64,000 nt of DNA from Diphasiastrum complanatum (lineage: Eukaryota > Streptophyta > Lycopodiopsida > Lycopodiales > Lycopodiaceae): assembly GCA_029204225.1 (NCBI GenBank), contig CM055106.1, positions 25,193,368-25,257,367 of the forward strand, read 5' to 3'. A model generated the notes under the pieces. It had not been told where the DNA came from. It did no database searches and saw nothing but the letters and a program-made list of their open reading frames with translations. Below are positions 44,178 to 55,439 of this stretch, piece by piece. The number at the start of each line of letters is the position of its first letter. Position 1 is the first letter of the stretch. A program made the translations under genes and the position numbers.

Positions 44178-45358
44178 AAGAACATTTTTATTGGCCTTCC
44201 ATGAAGCGTGAGCTTTCCCACCTTATTCATACTTGTGATTTTTGCCTTCGTAACAAGTATTCCCGTGAAAAACCTGGCGGTCTCCTTCAAAGTTGGCCTA
44301 TTCCTTCCCGCCAGTGGACTGATATATCTATGGACTTCATTTCAGGTCTTCCCCGTACTCAGCGTGGTCATGACTCTTGTTTGGTGGTAGTTGATAGGTT
44401 TTCTGAACAAGCTCATTTCATACCAGTCAGACGTACTACTACAGCAGAGCAGTGTGGTCGTATATTTATTTCTGAGATTTTCCGCTTACATGGTCTCCCA
44501 CGATCTATACTTACTGATCGGGATACCAAGTTTACATCAGGTTTTTGGACAGAGCTTATGCGTATCTTGGATGTTAGGATACTTATGGGCATTGCTTATC
44601 ATTCTTCTGCGGATGGTCAGTCTGAGGTTATTAACCGGATATTGGAGGATTATATACGACATTATGTTTCTCCTTCTGGTCGTGATTGGGATCAGCATTT
44701 ATGTTTGGCTGAGTATAGTTATAACAGTTCTGTTAGTTCCAGCACAGGTGTTTCTCCTTTCCTACTTGCTCATGGATACTCACCAGTTCTACCCGCTATA
44801 CCTGCTCCTCCAGATGATGCACCTAATACTATTTCATCTTATCTTTCGAGTGCTCGAGAGATTATTACTAGAGCTGCTACTCATTTACAGCATATTCAGC
44901 AGCGGTATAGGACCATTGTTGATCGTCATCGACGCCATGTTGAGTTTGCAGAGGGAGATACTGTTTTTCTCCGGTTACGCTTTGCTCGCCATCGTTTTGT
45001 ACAGGGTCTTGCTTCTACTGAGAAGCTTGCGCCGCGCTATTATGGGCCTTTTCAGATTCTTGAGCGCCTCAGTCCAGTTACATATCGTCTTGAGTTACCT
45101 GCTGCTACTCGGGCTTGTGATATCTTTCATGTCAGTTTATTACGTGCTGCTATTGAGGATGATGCTCCTCGAGATTCCTCATTTCCTACAGATCCAGAGC
45201 TTTTTCCATTCCTGCCAGCTGCTATTTTACAAGTGTGCTTATTGCATAGTCGTCGCCATCGGCAGGTTCAGTTTTTGGTCCACTGGGATGGTCGTCCTAT
45301 TGAGGAGGCTACTTGGGAGCCCATTGATGTTTTTTTATCATACCCCTATCTTGGCTGA
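44165..45358 (+). pseudogene. Integrase with C-terminal chromodomain of chromovirus A (open frame)
   Basis: 397 residues. H2C2 finger remainder (HTCDFCLRNKYSREKPGG), core Asp (SMDFISGLPRTQRGHDSCLV), second Asp (SILTDRDTKFTSGFW), Glu region (SSADGQSEVINRILEDYIRH), and the GPF/YYGPFQILERL module. The chromodomain is at the end (QVQFLVHWDGRPIEEATWEP). It is the best preserved pol part of element A. It needs readthrough from upstream frames, so it is not functional alone. Confidence 0.94.
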
Positions 45359-45519
45359 TCAGGCTCGATCACTTGCAGCTACCATTGCTTCTCGAGATGC
45401 TCCGACTTCTCTTGATGTTCCTTTCTCAGATGGGATATCTTGATGCAGCATTTTTCTCTGGCACTGGTTCTTATCTTATTTTGTCTACGTTGGGAGCAAT
45501 GTTCTTTATAGCCAGGGAG

Positions 45520-45970
45520 AGTTACGGACTACTAGATACAGGCCTACTGGGCTACTCTGCATATATTTCGCAGGCCTCTTTACATTTACTGTTGGTTATG
45601 TATATTTCTGGTTACGCATTTCATATTAGTCATCTACAGGCCCCAAAGCCTTTTTATATGCTTATGACCCGCACTGGGTCCTTTTTTATGACATTGACTG
45701 GCCTTCGGCCCTTATTATATGGTTATATGTCGAGTGGGGGCCGTAGGAGGGCGCACTATTTTCCCTCCCTTTACTTTTGAATTCCTATTTTAGGGTTCAT
45801 TGGTAGGGTATTTATAGGGGCATTTGTACACTCATTTTTCAGATTATGGATTGGTATTGCTTGGGCTCTTCGTGGGAGAACCTATTGTCTTGTCTATTGC
45901 TTGTAGGGCTTTAGTCTATTGCTGTCTTTTATGCTTCATTGATTCAACACTTGAGATTTTGATCATAACT
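45520..45970 (+). repeat. 3' LTR of chromovirus A
   Basis: 451 bp, matching the 5' LTR. It is preceded by the purine-rich AGCCAGGGAG and followed by the target duplication ATGTG, after which LINE sequence resumes. Confidence 0.95.
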
Positions 45971-46412
45971 ATGTGGATCATAGCCAGCCCCACATTACGC
46001 ACTTTTTCCAGAAGAGGGATAGAGATGAGACTTCTAACAGTGAGATAGACATTCCAGTACGACGACCGAAGCTCCAGCATCCTCTTCGCTCCTCCAAACC
46101 CAAGGCTCTTCACTGGAGGCCAACACCTGCTTCTCACCATATCACGCAGTTTTTTATATCCACTTAGCCAGTTAGCTAACTTATTTCAGTTTTCTCTTTC
46201 CCTCTCTGTAGCTGGTCGTTAAGCTACTGATATTGTACCCTCAACAGAGCTGGAGGTTAAGCTTTGTTTTTCTCTCTGTTTTCTAGTGCTGGTTTAGCTG
46301 TTAGGAATAAGTCCTACATGGACAATGCTCCTTTTTTTTTAATGTACTTTCTACTTGTCTTATGTGCCCTCGGGTACTTGACAGACATTAATATAATTCT
46401 AATTCTAATTCT

Positions 46413-46416
<4 letters not shown>
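45971..46416 (+). mobile_element. LINE copy D, second part (ORF2 C-terminus and 3' end)
   Basis: Starts with the target duplication and continues LINE ORF2: HITHFFQKRDRDETSNSEID, then IPVRRPKLQH, ending ITQFFIST with a TAG at about 46165. The same sequence is seen uninterrupted at 60870-61030 in LINE copy B. The 3' UTR ends in (ATTCTA)n at about 46394-46416 and then runs into (CT)n. Confidence 0.94.

Positions 46417-46480
<64 letters not shown>
46417..46480 (+). repeat. (CT)n microsatellite at the LINE copy D 3' end
   Basis: 64 bp of CT directly after the (ATTCTA)n tail of the LINE. Confidence 0.98.
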
Positions 46481-46483
<3 letters not shown>

Positions 46484-46679
46484 TTTCAACTCATTACAGA
46501 TATTACATATACATTGCATTGCATTGTGAACGGATGCAGGGCAAACACTCACGTCAGGCGATGTGCTCCCTGGCAAATCGACCGACTGGCTCTCGTAGGC
46601 TCCCACAACCTCTCACTGGCTTCTTCTTCTTTTCTCCTCTCTCTCTCCGTAAACCCTAAACCGTATGTCTCTCTCTCAC

Positions 46680-46724
<45 letters not shown>

Positions 46725-47025
46725 CTCTCTCTCTCTCTCCCAAAACCCTAATCTCTCTCTCTCTCTTCCTCCCTCCCTCCCTCCCAAAATCCTAATCTCC
46801 CTCTCTCTTCCCTTGCAGCCAGTTTTTCTTTTTTTTTAATACGCTTCCGGGTCCCGGACGCGTCCGCATCCGCTGGATGCATCCAGCGGATGAAAAAAAA
46901 AAAGTTTAAAATAAATGGACGCGTCCAACCCCGCATCCGGGTCCAGACGCGGACGCAGAATGCCCACGTCCGGCCCGGACCCTCATGTCTGCAAGTTTAT
47001 GTTAACCTCTCAAAATTTTGTTGAA
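46481..47025. promoter_or_regulatory. Promoter/5' UTR-like pyrimidine-rich region with telo-boxes and a GC-rich palindromic patch
   Basis: Contains AAACCCTAAACC (about 46652), AAAACCCTAATCTC twice (about 46741 and a variant at 46785), long CT-rich stretches and an (AT)n tract at 46683-46720. This mix is typical of 5' UTRs of plant ribosomal and translation genes, but no coding sequence follows. From 46850 comes a GC-rich patch with two GGACGCGTCC motifs (46856, 46917) and a perfect 22-bp palindrome (46869-46890) followed by a run of A. Confidence 0.4.
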
Positions 47026-48018
47026 TCAGATTTCATAAGGGACTATAGACCTGTTTTTTCGCTCAGCCACGCCATTCTGCTGCAGTGTACGTGGAGCGGC
47101 AAACTGTCTCTTTATCCCACATGTGTTGCAAAGATCTTTGAACTCATCAGAAATATACTCACCACCCTTATCTGACCTGAAAGTCTTTAGCCTCTTCCCT
47201 GTGTGGTTTTCCACCAAAGCTTTCCATTGTTTGAAGTATTTGAACGATTCAGATTTCAGCTTCAGAAAATAGACCCATACCTCTCGTGAGAAATCTGAAT
47301 GCACAAGCTCAAGAATGCCCTTGGCCCTGGTAGCTTTTCCCTTTGGAAACCTTTGCCTCTGTTGCTTTCCTAGTTAGTGCACAAGCCTCACATGTATCTG
47401 AAGAAGACTTAATGCTAGGAAGATCTACTACCATATTGGGCTTGTTCAAAACTTGTAAACTTTGATAGCTCAAATGACCATACCTCTCGTGCCAAAGCTT
47501 GTCTTGATTAGGATCCCCTGCTGACAAGGCCTCTTGGCTAGGAATGGTTGTGTAAAGCTTGTAAAGACCCCCTTCTTGCATTCCCTTGGCTACCACCTTG
47601 AAGCTTTGATCTTTGTCTTTTACCAAACAGGTAGATTCGTCAAACTCTTCCAGCATGTTCTGTTCGGTAATGGCACCAACAGATAGCAAGTTCTTAGCCA
47701 ATCTTGGTACATGCAACACACTCTTGATTACCTTCACCTCACCTGATGACAGCTGCACTGGAACTGTGCCTTTGCCCCTCACCTCATGTGTAGAGTTATC
47801 TCCAAGGCATACCTGCTGACCATCTCCTGTCTCCTTATAGGTGTTGAACCAATGTCTATGAGGTGTCATGTGTTTTGAGGCTCCAGAATCAACGTACCAT
47901 CCACCAAGCGTGGATTCAGATGATAGGGCTGCGGTGTATAGATCAAGCCCACCAGATTGCTCTTCTCCTGCAACTTTGTCAACAAAGTGACCCTGCTGGT
48001 TCTTTCCCTTCTTCTGAT
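47026..48018 (-). pseudogene. Copia protease, GAG-pre-integrase and integrase core, in reverse orientation
   Basis: Reading down from 48018: a short gag tail, the protease GGWYVDSGASKHMTPHRHWF (about 47915-47860), the GAG-pre-integrase domain (VLHVPRLAKNLLSVGA, ERYGHLSYQSLQVLNKPNMV, CEACALTRKATE), and, after a frameshift near 47306, the integrase core (FSREVWVYFLKLKSES, FRSDKGGEYISDEF, QQNGVAERKNRSIV) ending at about 47030. It stops right after the catalytic Glu region. The remaining integrase, RT and RNase H of the same kind of element continue immediately next to it in the opposite orientation. Confidence 0.92.
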
Positions 48019-50015
48019 CACTCCTATGTGCTATATGATCTCGAAAACAGGAAGAAGATCCTAAGTCAAGGTGTCATCTTTGATGAGGAGCATTCACCAA
48101 GATATAGGAGCAAGAGAAAGATGGAACTTCTGAGTTCCTACCCTTGATTGATTCCACGGATGAGGATCCTAGTCAAGAGTCCTGTGAGCCTCAAGTGCAA
48201 GTGCAACAACAGGAAACTGAACATACTAGTTCGAGACCTCTTTATGGCCAAGTACCAGAAGCTGAAATTGGAGACAAACGGAAGACTAAGACAATACCAG
48301 GGGATACGTGGTCACCATCCACATCGCCTACCACTAGGAAGAAGCTACCTAGGTGTTATTGGGAAACAATCAAAGAGGGTCAAATGATGGAAGAAGGAGA
48401 GAGCAGTGAATAGGGTGCCAGAAGATCTCTTAGGTCTCATGAGAGACAAGAGACTAACTTTGCTCTTATGTCCACTATTCTGGATGCAGATGCGCCACAG
48501 TTCTTTCACAAAGCCGTGAAGGAAAAGGTATGGCAACATGCCATGCAGGAGGAGTACGACTCCATTGTCGAGAATGACACATGGGAGCTCACTACATTGT
48601 CAGAAGGGAAGCAACCAATAGGTTGCAAGTGGGTCTATAAGACCAAGTTTCATGCCAATGGAACAATGGACAAGTACAAGGCAAGGTTGGTGGCGAAAGG
48701 CTACGCCCAACAGGAGGGGCTAGACTATGATGAGACATTCGCACATGTTGCTAAGATGACATCTATCAGGACCGTTTTGGCCTTAGCCTCATATTTTGAT
48801 TGGGATGTCCATCAAATGGATGTCAAGAGTGCCTTTCTTAATGGCCACCTACAAGAGGAGGTTTACATGGAACAACCGCAGGGGTTTGAGATAACAGGCA
48901 AGGAGAATCTGGTTTGCAGGCTTAGAGAAGCCTTGTATGGGCTCAAACAGGTGCCAAGGGCTTGATATAGCCAAATTGATGAGTACTTTGCAAGGCAAGG
49001 GTTTGAGAAGAGTAAGTCTGATTGCAATCTTTATGTCTTCAAGGAAGGAGAAGACTTTGTGGTTGTTGTGCTCTATGTGGATGATCTACTCATCACGGGA
49101 AGCAATAAGAAGCTTATTGCTTGTGTTAAGAAAATATTTCTAGTGAGTTTGAGATGAAAGATTTGGGTTTGCTACACTATTGCATAGGAGTTGAGGTTTG
49201 GAAAAGCGTTGTCTTTTTATCTCTCAGGCAAGGTATGCACAAAAATTATTGAAGAGGTTTAACATGCAAGAAAGCAAACCAATTAGCACACCTATGGATG
49301 CAAGCAACAAGCCATCAAGAGATGATGGTCCAGCATTTGCAGATGAGATTCTCTATCGTCAATTGGTGGGCAGCCTGATTTACCTTACTATCACCAAGCC
49401 AGATATTGCTTATGCGGTTGGATCGCAAGTCAATTCATGAGTAAGCCTACCGAAGCACATTGGAAGGCAACCAAGCGGATCCTACGATATGTGAGAGGGA
49501 CGATGACTTACGGGATTGGATACACTGATGATGGAGACCTGCAGCTGGAAGGTTATTTAGATTCTGATTGGGCAGGTGACAGAGACGATCGGAGATCAAC
49601 GACGGGCCATTGCTTGAGCCTAGGTTCAGGGGCTATATCATGGTGCAGCAAGAAGCAGCCTACTATTGCTCTATCATCTACCGAAGCTGAGTACAGGGCA
49701 ACTACGAGGTCCGCCTGTGAAGCCATTTGGTTGCGCCGTCTACTTGAGGATATGCAGATTGCTCAAGTAAGACCTACATTGTTGCATTGTGATAACCAAA
49801 GTTGCATTCAGCTTGCGAGAAACCCAGTCTATCATGCACGGACAAAGCACATAGAGGTGGACCAGCACTTCATACGGGAGAGGTGCACAATGGGGAGATC
49901 GAGCTAGTTTATTGCGACACCAACGACTTAGATAGCTGATATCTTTACGAAACTATTTAGTAAAAATTCAGAACTTTGGTGGGTGTCAGTTTGAATCAAA
50001 CTGCCATTAAGGGGG
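48019..50015 (+). pseudogene. Copia integrase C-terminus, RT and RNase H, plus orientation
   Basis: Begins at SYVLYDLENRKKILSQGVIF (post-core integrase). RT follows: NDTWELTTLSEGKQPIGCKW, YKARLVAKGYAQQEGL, DVHQMDVKSAFLNGHLQEEV, YGLKQVPRA then a TGA (about 48963), the catalytic box VVVLYVDDLLITGS (about 49065), and RNase H (LDSDWAGDRDDRRSTTGHC, SSTEAEYRATTRSACEAIWL, CDNQSCIQLARNPVYHARTK). Frameshifts lie near 49145 and 49435. The polypurine AAGGGGGG is at about 50009. Confidence 0.93.
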
Positions 50016-50400
50016 GTAATACCTATTTTACCCCTTTGGCTAGGCACTAATTAAGTTGTAAGTTGTACATAACTCATGGGGCATGTTATTAATTAAATAC
50101 ATGAGACCCCTCTTTTGTAAGTTGAGTAAATTAGTGCAAGTGGCCCACTTGGCCAAGTAGCTCACTCCTATGGTTGACACCTAGACTTTCTATGCATGTA
50201 TCTGAGGTGCTTGCCTCACAAGGGACTTGGAGGACCCACGCCCTCCTCTCTCTCTCTAGCAATTCATTTCAATTCTAACTTTTGGTGTTGTGAGGTGCTT
50301 ATGCAATTCTCCTTGTATGTGATGTTTTCCATACCCAAGTTTCTCAAGCTTTCATAGTTGATCTAGTATTGAAGTTAAGATACTCCATAGCTAGGTCTTG
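50016..50400 (+). repeat. Possible 3' LTR of the 47-50 kb copia element
   Basis: Follows the polypurine tract at 50009. It is non-coding with a CT-rich stretch near 50243-50260, as in copia R/U5 regions. No partner LTR is in the window, so the ends are not determined. Confidence 0.4.
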
Positions 50401-51399
50401 CAATTTATCATATGGCCCCTAAGTACTAGTAATGACATGAAGTCCATTATCATGTCATTCGACTATTGGTCAGATAACTCATAAATATTTGAACATTTAG
50501 TAAGGTCACAAATCATTAGGTATGAAGTAAACATTGAGTGGCTCCGAGAGACTATAAATAGGGTAACTCTCATATCATTTGGAGGTTGCTAATTTTAGTT
50601 CGTTGAATTCTTTGAAAGGTTCAAGATATTCATCTTATACGTAGTTTATTGATGCTCATACCATTATCTAAGTGAAATAATGTTATATGTTTCTTCTGTT
50701 TGACTGCCATAGATTGTCTATTGAGTTGCAACACACAGGCATATCATAGTGACCAGGGAATAGGAATAAGGAACAAAAACGTCCCCAAGACAGTGAGAAC
50801 GGAATGGGAACGCCACGTCCACATAGTAATATACAAAATGATATGCATACACTTAGGAGATTGAATTTAGAGAAATTTGTAATTTGAAATTGCACATTAC
50901 ATAAACAAAATAGAGGATATGATTACTATGTTTATGCAAGGGCACTACTACATAAACAAGATATATGCAACGAAGCTAGAAGGAAGTCAAAGCAGGAAGG
51001 CAGCTTTGGAGATGCTTTTATACCCAGAAATAGTTGCTTGCAAGAAAAAGTCAACCTTCATCCAAAACCAACAAGAGTTCTTAGTTGATATGCAGGAAGA
51101 AGATCATAAGAGCTTTTTGAAACAGGTTACTAATGGCATTACTTTTAAAGCTTACATCGCATCGATCTAACAAAAAAAGCTATGTACAAAAGTGTGATAG
51201 CTACAACATTGGAGAGTGATTTGACCCAAAACAAAGCATGAAAATCTACAAAAACAAGAATAAAAAAATGAAAGCCAAATCCACTTCACACTATCATGCT
51301 TGCATTAAAACCTAAAACATCACATCTAGTGAAAAGAGAGTGGGAAGCAAATAGAGAATGTTAGGGTTGTGGATGACGAAGAGAAAGAGATGTGCAGAA

Positions 51400-51441
<42 letters not shown>

Positions 51442-51826
51442 CAAAATTAGAAAATGGTAGGGAAGGTCACCAAAATACAAAGAACTTGGGCCTTATATCG
51501 GGGCTAAGACTGTTTTGTCGCTAGCTTATAGTGGCAATAGTGGCCCACTTGTTAACATGGTTTGCCTAAGTTCCTATTTATTGTTTAGTAACGAGTTGGC
51601 TGCACTGGAGGCACAAATTATTCTCGACACTACTTATGGCTAACCATCATAAGCTGCTAGGCCAATAGCCTAGTTCATTTATGCTAAGGCCTTGGCATGG
51701 ACTGAAATGTGCAGAATGCCAACCAAGCTATATATTCTTACTACAACTACAAAGTAGGATTTAATGTTGAACCTTTTGACTTATTCAATGGACTCATACT
51801 AGAATTGGGTTTCCCACAAGGTAACA
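50401..51826. other. No gene recognised
   Basis: AT-rich sequence. Contains a GGAAC-type patch near 50757-50815 similar to the NOC4-intron repeat, an 83-residue open frame at 50919-51170 of unknown identity and low plausibility, and a (GA)n tract at 51402-51438. Confidence 0.55.
51402..51438 (+). repeat. (GA)n microsatellite
   Basis: 37 bp of GA repeats within unannotated sequence. Confidence 0.97.
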
Positions 51827-52252
51827 ATGAAGCAATTGAAGAAACTTAGCGACTGGCTGCGTGCAAAAGAGCAAGTCGGCTTTTGCAAAAAGTATTCCTC
51901 TGTTGATCGCCAGGTTACTTTGAAATCCATTACTAACAAAAGTTGTAGAAAACAACCAAATCCCGGGTTCAAAAAGTCTTTGACACCATTACAAGGTGGA
52001 AGTTATGATTACTGCAGAAATAACCTTGGTGTGAAGCAAGGTTCTCGCCTCTCCCTACTCTCTTTGGCATCTACATCGATAAGCTATAAAATTGTCTTAA
52101 TGATGAAAGTAGGGCGAGGCATAAAGCTTCTTCATTTTGTTATGAAGCTCCTTATGTGGATGATGTGGTTCTTTTGGCCAGTACTCTACATAGCTTACAA
52201 CAGAATCTTAGCCAAGCAACGCTACTTATGTCTCATCAGTACCCAAGCATAA
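51827..52252 (+). pseudogene. LINE reverse-transcriptase fragment
   Basis: In the first frame GVKQGSRLSLL corresponds to the GVKQGCPLSP block of LINE RT. A frameshift leads to LFGIYIDKL and then the catalytic region APYVDDVVLLASTLHSLQQN (about 52150-52205), where YVDD replaces the more usual YADD. Upstream residues (AKEQVGFCKKYSSVDRQVTL) fit the finger region. Stops and shifts show decay. Unlike the LINEs at 56-61 kb it is not next to a CT tract. Confidence 0.75.
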
Positions 52253-52253
52253 C

Positions 52254-52560
52254 TTGAAGCTCGTGCCACAAAAAATGGATGATGACTCTTCCACAACGAA
52301 CCATACTGTTGATCATCCGACAACCCTAAGCACTCATTATGATTCTCAAATAGGTACGGTACATTGGCAAGAGATATTAGCAACAATAGATTGCATGGCT
52401 ACTTGCAATTGCAAAGGAGATTCGAAACTAGATTAAACACCGTCAAAGAGCAAAACCTTGGATATGCCAATTACTTCTAATGAGAACTTTGTAAAAATCG
52501 ATTGCAATTCACAGGAACTAACCTTTTTAGAACAAGGCTTAGTAGGCCAGCCACTAATTT
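52254..52560 (+). other. Unrecognised open frame shared with the 10.4 kb locus
   Basis: The frame to 52434 has THYDSQIGTVHWQEILATID, and the next segment LDMPITSNENF appears after a stop. Both match the 10380-10550 unit in order and spacing. It lies directly after the LINE RT fragment, so it may belong to that element's downstream sequence. Identity unknown. Confidence 0.4.
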
Positions 52561-53269
52561 GTATGGAGCCACTCAAATATGGTGAATGCACAGTTTAAAC
52601 AATCATTTATACAAAGCTACACGTGCATCAATACTTTAAGATCCTCCCTTCAAAGAGCCTGTGATATAGAAGATCCAACATAGAACACATGACAATGTAA
52701 AGAAAAAACGAGGTCGAGATAACTCTCAGACTCAATCCAAGGTGGAGATGAGACTAGTGGCAGTAGGGGTCGAGTTTCAACAAGGTCACATTTCCCATTT
52801 GTATATTCATCCACAAATGTAAGCGAATCCTTATCTACGCTTTTCCTGGAGCGGGTAGAATTTTTTATTTCCCCGCTGAGAACAATAAGCTTTTTCCAAT
52901 TTCATCACCACATGGCATTCTGTAGCATTCAAGCACCGAGGTTGGTGCCGTGGGACCATCACCAATTTAGGTGGGAGATATTGTTGGCCATTTGGCAGGA
53001 TCCATGTATATAGTACAAAATAGATAGGACAATAAACGAGAGGGCTCTGGCACCCTACATATGTAAGTCCAACCCTATGAGCACACCATTATTTCATTTG
53101 TTAGTTAAAAATAAAAGCACTTTTTAGGCCATTGCAGAATGAAATCAATTAGAGGCCTAAAAGTCAAGTTAGAAGAATAAAATGCGTTTTCCACCTATTT
53201 TTGAATTTAAAAGTTTAGGGAGGTAGAAATTGGGCCAAGTACCTAAACTCCACTATAAATAGTGGTTCA
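52561..53269. other. No gene recognised
   Basis: Short frames only. Just before the LTR at 53270 lies a CCACTATAAATAGTGG palindrome (53250-53265) that could act as a TATA element. Confidence 0.5.
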
Positions 53270-53724
53270 TGTAGGACATCAAAGTGCCAAGATCCTTCTA
53301 ACATTCAATCTCCATATACAAGAAGAAGAAAAAGAGGAAGAAGAAGAAGAGGGAGAGGGTTAGGCGCCCTCAAGGAGAGAGAAAGTAGTAGCAATGCTTG
53401 AAAGGGAATGAATTACAAATGAACAAAGAGTACATATAAATAGGCCTTCCAAGGGCCTAGACTCTTCCAAACTCTAAGTTCTAGAACCTTCCAAGACCCA
53501 CTACTAATTATAGGGCACCCCCAAAAGTCAAGATAGGGTCCCTTAACATAATTAGACTTTACTTGGACCCACGAATTACTACTGGACCAAAATTGGGTCC
53601 AACTCAACTAAAACTGACTTAACATGGTCTAAATAATAAACCTAACCCATGGTTACACAAGTCTCGACCTTTTGGGTCAAAGTAACCTATGGGAAACTAA
53701 CATTATCATTTATTACTTCTAACA
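53270..53724 (-). repeat. 3' LTR of the non-autonomous element (left copy)
   Basis: 455 bp, begins TGTAGGACATCAAAG and ends TTCTAACA on the plus strand. Very similar to 55916-56373, with a few substitutions and a 3-bp length difference. Confidence 0.95.
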
Positions 53725-53911
53725 CCCTCCTTAAATGATAATGTAAAAACATAACATGACATGAAGTATGAAAAATTGCAACAAAAATGCAAAGTGTTGC
53801 ATGCTGCCCAAAACTCCATGTAGCCTAAAAAGAAAAGATGTAGCTTGTTGTCCAAGCTTAATGCCGCCAAAGAAAAAACTTCAGCTTGAAGTAGTCGAAG
53901 TAGCCAAAATC

Positions 53912-54403
53912 TCAGCCCCAATCATGCCCGATGTAGAAGAGATGTAGAATACAAAGTGCGGTAGCATCAAGTCGAAAAGTGAAGACAAGCATGCTCCATC
54001 CAAAGTAGGTAACCAAAAAACCAGCCACAAGCCGAAATATGGATTTGCAATCCATCAATGGTTCCCACATGATTCCATAAGTCTTCTTACCACAAGAAAC
54101 ATAAAGAAGAGTATGATACTCTTTTACCATCACATCCTCCCGAATCTTACTATCAATGATCTGCTCACCAACACTAGGTAAGACAACACCGTCATCATAA
54201 GAAGTAAGCATCAAAACAAGAAAATCAGCATAAGGTATTGATTTTGGTGAGGCATGTGTGTTTCCTCCAAGGTAAAAAGATGCTTTGCTATCCCGCAAGG
54301 ACTCGGACAACCAACAAGAGGCTGTAGCAGGCTGTCCAACAGGCACAAAATCACCAACACTTTGCTTGTCCAAAGTGTTCCAAATGTGAACCTTGTTGTC
54401 CAA
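53912..54403 (-). other. Unrecognised 163-residue open frame in the non-autonomous element
   Basis: Starts MDNKVHIWNTLDKQSVGDFV and includes SFYLGGNTHASPKSIPYADF and SCGKKTYGIMWEPLMDCKSI. I do not recognise it as any retrotransposon domain. It could be decayed gag or sequence captured from a host gene. It overlaps the end of the gag-like frame in another frame. Confidence 0.35.
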
Positions 54404-55076
54404 AAACCTTCCGCAGGCCGTTCCCGATGCATAATAGGATGCTCACGATGTAACATAGGCTGAAAATGATCAATAAACCATGGCTAAATCTGGTGTCCAT
54501 CGTCTTCAAGAAGAAAACCAATAGCTTGCCACTTTGAACACCCAAATAATCTAGCAACACGCCACTTTGAACCAATGTACTAATTGACATGATTTTTTCC
54601 CCTCCCCCATTAGTACAAAATGGCTTCAAAGAATGCTTGATTTCAACCTTTTCCAAAACATTATCTTGAGAAGCTTGCTCATAAAGTTCTTCACTAATGC
54701 ATCCATCATTTGCAACAAATGGCTCAAGAGAAGAAGAATGCTTTACCATACCAACATTCCGATGCAAACTTGTACTTGTAGAAAGACAATGGTCAAACTT
54801 TGCATGACTTTGCCCTTCTACCTTCAAAGAGGATGAACTAGAGAGGAGAAAGCATGATGATGAATCCTTTATTCGGTACATCTTTAAAAGTGTTTCCCAA
54901 GCACTTTTAGAGGTCTTGCAAAATCTCAAATGATATAAGATAGATCTTGTTACCAATAAAATCTTGATCATCACGTCGATGCAAAATCTCAACTTGCAAC
55001 TCCATGAAGAATAGTTGGTGTCATCCAACATATTTTCACCTGAACGAGTACGAATTGCTCCCAAATCTCTTGCCAT
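54351..55076 (-). pseudogene. Copia-type gag fragment in the non-autonomous element
   Basis: Starts MARDLGAIRTRSGENMLDDT, then NYSSWSCKLRFCIDVMI and SILYHLRFCKTSKSAWETLL, matching the N-terminal gag domain. After about residue 75 the resemblance stops and the rest (Ser-rich, then hydrophobic) is not recognised. It closely resembles the isolated gag piece at 6339-6530, which hints at the autonomous family. Confidence 0.75.
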
Positions 55077-55439
55077 AAGAACCAGCCAAGAAGATAAACT
55101 TTTTCAAACCCTAAATGTGCCCTAAAAGACACAAAAACCAGCAAGTATCAAATCTGACAAATCAGCACCGGAATGTGTCGAAACCACACATTACTTGAAT
55201 GTAGGAACTCACCCTCCTACAAGCCTTGTGTGCTGAAAATTTCAGCCTGAAATTGCATTACAAACTCAAAAACCAGCAAGCAAAGAATCAGGTTAGCCTC
55301 CAACAATGCTTTTTTTGGAACCCTTCTTTCTTGCCAAAAAGTGTGAACGATACACACACGGATAGGGCTGTTGCAACACCCTACAAATGGTAATATGCTG
55401 TCCAATTTTCAGCCTCAAAATGTGATCGGATCATCACAA

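Larger units (their letters stand above)
33959..45970 (+). mobile_element. Chromovirus A, a full-length Ty3/gypsy LTR retrotransposon interrupted by chromovirus B
   Basis: Direct LTRs at 33959-34422 and 45520-45970, both starting AGTTACGGACTA and ending CATAACT (inverted ends AGTTA/TAACT). The target duplication ATGTG is at 33954-33958 and 45971-45975. The PBS follows the 5' LTR directly. Internal domains in order: leader, gag, CCHC knuckle, protease, RT, RNase H, integrase, chromodomain. Gag is split at 35412/41097 by element B. Several frameshifts exist in pol. It is inserted in LINE copy D. Confidence 0.96.

Noticed and set aside
44391-45443. 350-residue very hydrophobic open frame that looks like a membrane protein
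   Set aside because: It overlaps the chromovirus A integrase in another frame. The T-rich coding sequence of that element makes shifted frames Leu/Val-rich, so it is a by-product.
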